A stretch of DNA of 8,614 bases from Clostridiales bacterium. Its GTDB lineage: Bacteria > Bacillota > Clostridia > Tissierellales > Sedimentibacteraceae. Position 1 is the first letter of the stretch; the number at the start of each line of letters is the position of its first letter. The notes under the pieces were generated by a model. The model worked only from the letters and a program-made list of their open reading frames with translations, made no database searches and was not told the DNA's origin. This document shows, one piece after another, positions 6,629 to 8,614 of this stretch. The stretch lies in assembly GCA_003483345.1 (NCBI GenBank), contig DMWH01000064.1, forward strand, positions 11,353 to 19,966. Reading direction: 5' to 3'. A program made the position numbers and the translations under genes.

Positions 6629-7063
6629 TTAATGAATTCCTGTATGACCGAAACCTCCCTGACCTCTTTCTGTTTCGTTTAAGTCTTCAACTAATTCAAA
6701 ATCTGCCCTTTCATGCTTCATAATTACCATTTGGGCAATTCTGTCACCGTTGTTTATAGTAAAATCTTCGCCACCGAGATTAATTAAAATTACTTTTATT
6801 TCTCCTCTGTAATCCGAGTCGATAGTTCCTATACCGTTTACAAGGCTTATACCGTGTTTGATTGCCAAACCGCTTCGAGCTCTCACTTGTGCTTCGTAAC
6901 CTTCGGGAAGTTCAATAAATAACCCTGTGGGCACCAAGGCTCTTTCCATCGGCTTTAATATTAAGGGTGCATCAACATAGGCCTGGAGGTCTACTCCCGC
7001 AGAGCCTTTTGTTTCATATTCAGGTAATTTAAATGGATTTTTCTTTACTACTTTAATTTTCAT
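6629..7063 (-). CDS. dut: Deoxyuridine 5'-triphosphate nucleotidohydrolase (dUTPase)
   Basis: This trimeric cytoplasmic enzyme hydrolyses dUTP to dUMP and pyrophosphate, keeping uracil out of DNA and supplying dUMP for dTMP synthesis. The 144-residue product carries all five dUTPase motifs in order: AGVDLQA at 22-28 with the metal-linked D25, RSGLA at 63-67, [14 protein letters not shown] at 76-89 with the catalytic D82, GDRIAQMVI at 106-114, and the flexible C-terminal arm [10 protein letters not shown] at 133-142. The frame stays open upstream to 7129, but the ATG at 7063 is preferred: it has GGGAG (7070-7074) 6 nt away, and the usual dUTPase N-terminus (MKIKVVK) begins there. The upstream extension would lie inside mlpA and has no family similarity. 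From this start it overlaps the 3' end of mlpA by 11 nt, implying coupling. Confidence 0.96.
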   Translation of the reverse strand: MKIKVVKKNPFKLPEYETKGSAGVDLQAYVDAPLILKPMERALVPTGLFIELPEGYEAQVRARSGLAIKHGISLVNGIGTIDSDYRGEIKVILINLGGEDFTINNGDRIAQMVIMKHERADFELVEDLNETERGQGGFGHTGIH

Positions 7064-8333
7064 ATTCTTCTCCCAGTACTTTATAAATTTTATCTTCAAT
7101 ATCAGAATGTTTATGTAAATTCCCCGCAAATGTAATACTCAGGTTGTCAATATTGAACAATTCCTTTGCTACATCCAAAACATCATCAATTTTAACATTG
7201 TTAATGCTTTCAATTATTTCATCAGGATACAGGATTTCATTATATAAGAGCTCTCTTCTGCCGATAGCTGACATTCTGCTCGATGTGCTTTCAAGACTCA
7301 ATATAAAATTTCCTTTAATTTGCTGCTTTGCTCTGTTAAATTCTGCTTCTTTAATATTTCCGTTTTTGATGCTTGCCATTTCCTTTAGAATTGTTCTTAA
7401 AGCTTCTTCGACCTGCTCGTAGCTCATGGCTGCATAAATGCTGAAAATACCTGTATCGGAATAATTGGTTACAAATGAATAAATAGAATATACTAGACCT
7501 TTTTTCTCTCTTACTTCCTGAAAAATTCTTGAGCTCGCCGTTCCCCCCAACAAATTGTTCAATACTAAGAGAGGATGATAATTTTTGTCATGCCTTCCAA
7601 ATGTTTTATTGCCTATGCATATGTGGAGTTGTTCCAAATCCTTATTAATACCCCTTATTTTTCTTTGGTAATCTGAGTTTTTATTAAGACGTTTTACATC
7701 TTTATTTTCCCAATGTTTAAATTTTTCCTCAATCAGCTTAATGAATTCATCCTCATCAAAACTTCCGGCAATTGAAATTACAGTATTAGACGGAGAATAA
7801 TTTTCTTCCATATATTTTTTTACTTTATCACTAGTAAAAGTTTTTAAATTTTTTTCGGTACCTAGAATATTGAATGCCATAGGGCTGTCGTTAAAAATTA
7901 TTTCAGATAATTTATCGTATACAATATCCTCGGGCGAATCTTCATACATTTTAATTTCTTCAATAACAACTGATATTTCTTTTTCTATTTCCTCAGGTGA
8001 AAACAAAGAGTTAAAAAACATATCCGATAGTATATCCAATGCTTCGTTTATATTTTCTTCCAAAACTTTTACGTAAAAGCTGGTGCATTCCTTGCTTGTG
8101 TATGCATTCATCTGAGCGCCTAAATTGTCAATTTCCTCTGCAATTTCATTTGCTTTTCTGTTTTTTGTGCCCTTGAAAAGCATGTGCTCAATAAAGTGAG
8201 ACAATCCGTTTGTTTCTTCATTTTCATTATAAGAACCGACATTAACCCATATACCGATGGATGCAGACTTTACGTAGTCGATTTTTTCCATTACAATCCT
8301 TAAGCCGTTATCTAATGTGTGTTTTTTTATCAT
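7053..8333 (-). CDS. mlpA: M16 family zinc metallopeptidase (MlpA/YmxG type)
   Basis: This is a 426-residue processing-peptidase-like protein of the pitrilysin (M16) family, close to B. subtilis MlpA (YmxG). The N-terminal catalytic domain has the inverted zinc motif HFIEH (H46, E49, H50), followed by MLFKGT, and the third ligand E126 in [10 protein letters not shown], exactly 76 residues after H50, so it should be active. The C-terminal M16 domain carries [10 protein letters not shown] (262-271) and REKKGLVYS (275-283). No signal peptide is visible, so it is probably cytoplasmic; the natural substrate is unknown. The ATG at 8333 has GGAGG (8338-8342) at a 4-nt gap. Its end overlaps dut by 11 nt. 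A small membrane ORF lies 59 nt upstream; in relatives the upstream neighbour is often pnp or a polysaccharide deacetylase, which is outside this window if present. Confidence 0.94.
   Translation of the reverse strand: MIKKHTLDNGLRIVMEKIDYVKSASIGIWVNVGSYNENEETNGLSHFIEHMLFKGTKNRKANEIAEEIDNLGAQMNAYTSKECTSFYVKVLEENINEALDILSDMFFNSLFSPEEIEKEISVVIEEIKMYEDSPEDIVYDKLSEIIFNDSPMAFNILGTEKNLKTFTSDKVKKYMEENYSPSNTVISIAGSFDEDEFIKLIEEKFKHWENKDVKRLNKNSDYQRKIRGINKDLEQLHICIGNKTFGRHDKNYHPLLVLNNLLGGTASSRIFQEVREKKGLVYSIYSFVTNYSDTGIFSIYAAMSYEQVEEALRTILKEMASIKNGNIKEAEFNRAKQQIKGNFILSLESTSSRMSAIGRRELLYNEILYPDEIIESINNVKIDDVLDVAKELFNIDNLSITFAGNLHKHSDIEDKIYKVLGEEYEN
7070..7074 (-). promoter_or_regulatory. dut Shine-Dalgarno that fixes its start
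   Basis: GGGAG, inside the last codons of mlpA and 6 nt before the ATG at 7063, supports the 144-residue form of dUTPase over a 166-residue upstream start at 7129. Confidence 0.75.
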
Positions 8334-8392
8334 TTTTCCTCCGCTTACTACATGCTAATGCTTATATTTCTTCATGGACTCACTTCATAGTC

Positions 8393-8575
8393 TTACCCGT
8401 CATTATGGTGCGTATCTCTTTCACAATGCATTAGGGTGTTTCCCCATACCTCTTTACCTACCATTTTAACTCTCATAGTCCTGAATCTGCCTATTATAAG
8501 TAAAATTATTATAATTACCAGAAAAATTATAATCAATAATTTTCGTATGAAAGCAACATTGCAAAAAAATTTCAT
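8393..8575 (-). CDS. Unrecognised 60-residue single-pass membrane protein
   Basis: I do not recognise this protein. The ATG at 8575 has a good Shine-Dalgarno site (GAGGGGG, 8582-8588) 6 nt away, which argues for real translation. Residues 1-12 are a short, mildly basic head (RK at 11-12). Residues about 13-29 are an almost pure Leu/Ile/Val/Phe helix, a convincing membrane segment. The tail of about 31 residues starts strongly basic (GRFRTMRVKMVGK) and ends polar with several His and Asp and one Cys. It could be a small membrane protein in its own right or the remnant of a larger exported protein whose downstream part is lost, since polysaccharide deacetylases with such N-termini occur near mlpA in relatives. 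It runs with mlpA, with no clear terminator in the 59-nt gap. Confidence 0.5.
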   Translation of the reverse strand: MKFFCNVAFIRKLLIIIFLVIIIILLIIGRFRTMRVKMVGKEVWGNTLMHCERDTHHNDG

Positions 8576-8614
8576 AAAAATCCCCCTCTATACTTAAATG
8601 TATTATTCATGAGG

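Noticed and set aside
7064..7129. 22-residue N-terminal extension of dUTPase from an upstream ATG
   Set aside because: It lies wholly inside mlpA, has no dUTPase similarity, and the internal ATG at 7063 has a proper Shine-Dalgarno and the normal family N-terminus.
8343..8392. Terminator between the small membrane ORF and mlpA
   Set aside because: Only a 4-bp stem (GACT/AGTC) with no following T-tract is present.
8582..8614. Promoter of the small membrane ORF at the right edge
   Set aside because: A TATAG-like stretch is present but no convincing -35, and the sequence needed lies partly beyond the window.
1..8614. CRISPR arrays, tRNA or rRNA genes, phage or transposase genes
   Set aside because: No regularly spaced repeats, cloverleaf-like or rRNA sequence, and no integrase or transposase coding region was seen on either strand.

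Overview
The window is an AT-rich stretch of a low-GC Gram-positive chromosome, most likely a spore-forming member of the Clostridia. The evidence is the gene set and order (M16 peptidase MlpA, Dut, YmxH, TepA, FtsK/SpoIIIE, RimO, PgsA, RecA), strong Shine-Dalgarno sites, and a Firmicute-type LexA box (GAAC-N4-GTTC) in front of recA. The genus cannot be fixed from the sequence; a Tissierellales/Sedimentibacter-like organism is only a guess. All recognised genes lie on the minus strand, so they are transcribed from right to left.

Layout in order of transcription: (1) 8393-8575, an unrecognised 60-residue single-pass membrane protein with a good ribosome binding site. (2) 7053-8333, zinc peptidase MlpA; its end overlaps (3) dut at 6629-7063, followed by (4) ymxH at 6356-6589. 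This unit ends in hairpins at 6330-6360 and 6286-6314. (5) tepA at 5489-6274 has its ribosome binding site directly against the U-tract of the second hairpin, so its messages must be read through or attenuated there. (6) A 131-bp gap at 5358-5488 holds two palindromes and an extended -10 promoter candidate. (7) ftsK/spoIIIE at 3030-5357, rimO at 1676-3022 and pgsA at 1135-1698 form a tight unit with a 7-nt gap and then an overlap. (8) recA at 40-1068 has its own near-perfect sigma-A promoter, with a perfect LexA operator at the predicted transcription start, and an intrinsic terminator at 1-21.

The genes cover DNA maintenance (RecA recombination and SOS, Dut keeping uracil out of DNA, FtsK/SpoIIIE DNA pumping), translation fine-tuning (RimO), membrane phospholipid synthesis (PgsA), and proteolysis and sporulation (MlpA, TepA, YmxH). 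This is the classical Firmicute sporulation/recA neighbourhood in a compact form: the dipicolinate/diaminopimelate genes of the Bacillus subtilis version, and cinA, are absent.

I found no undescribed multi-gene system. The points worth a second look are small: the paired palindromes in front of ftsK (one resembling a REP/MITE-type GGGGAC...GTCCCC element), the terminator-like leader of tepA, the LexA-operator architecture of recA, and the small membrane ORF upstream of mlpA. No stretch above 300 bases is without a gene.
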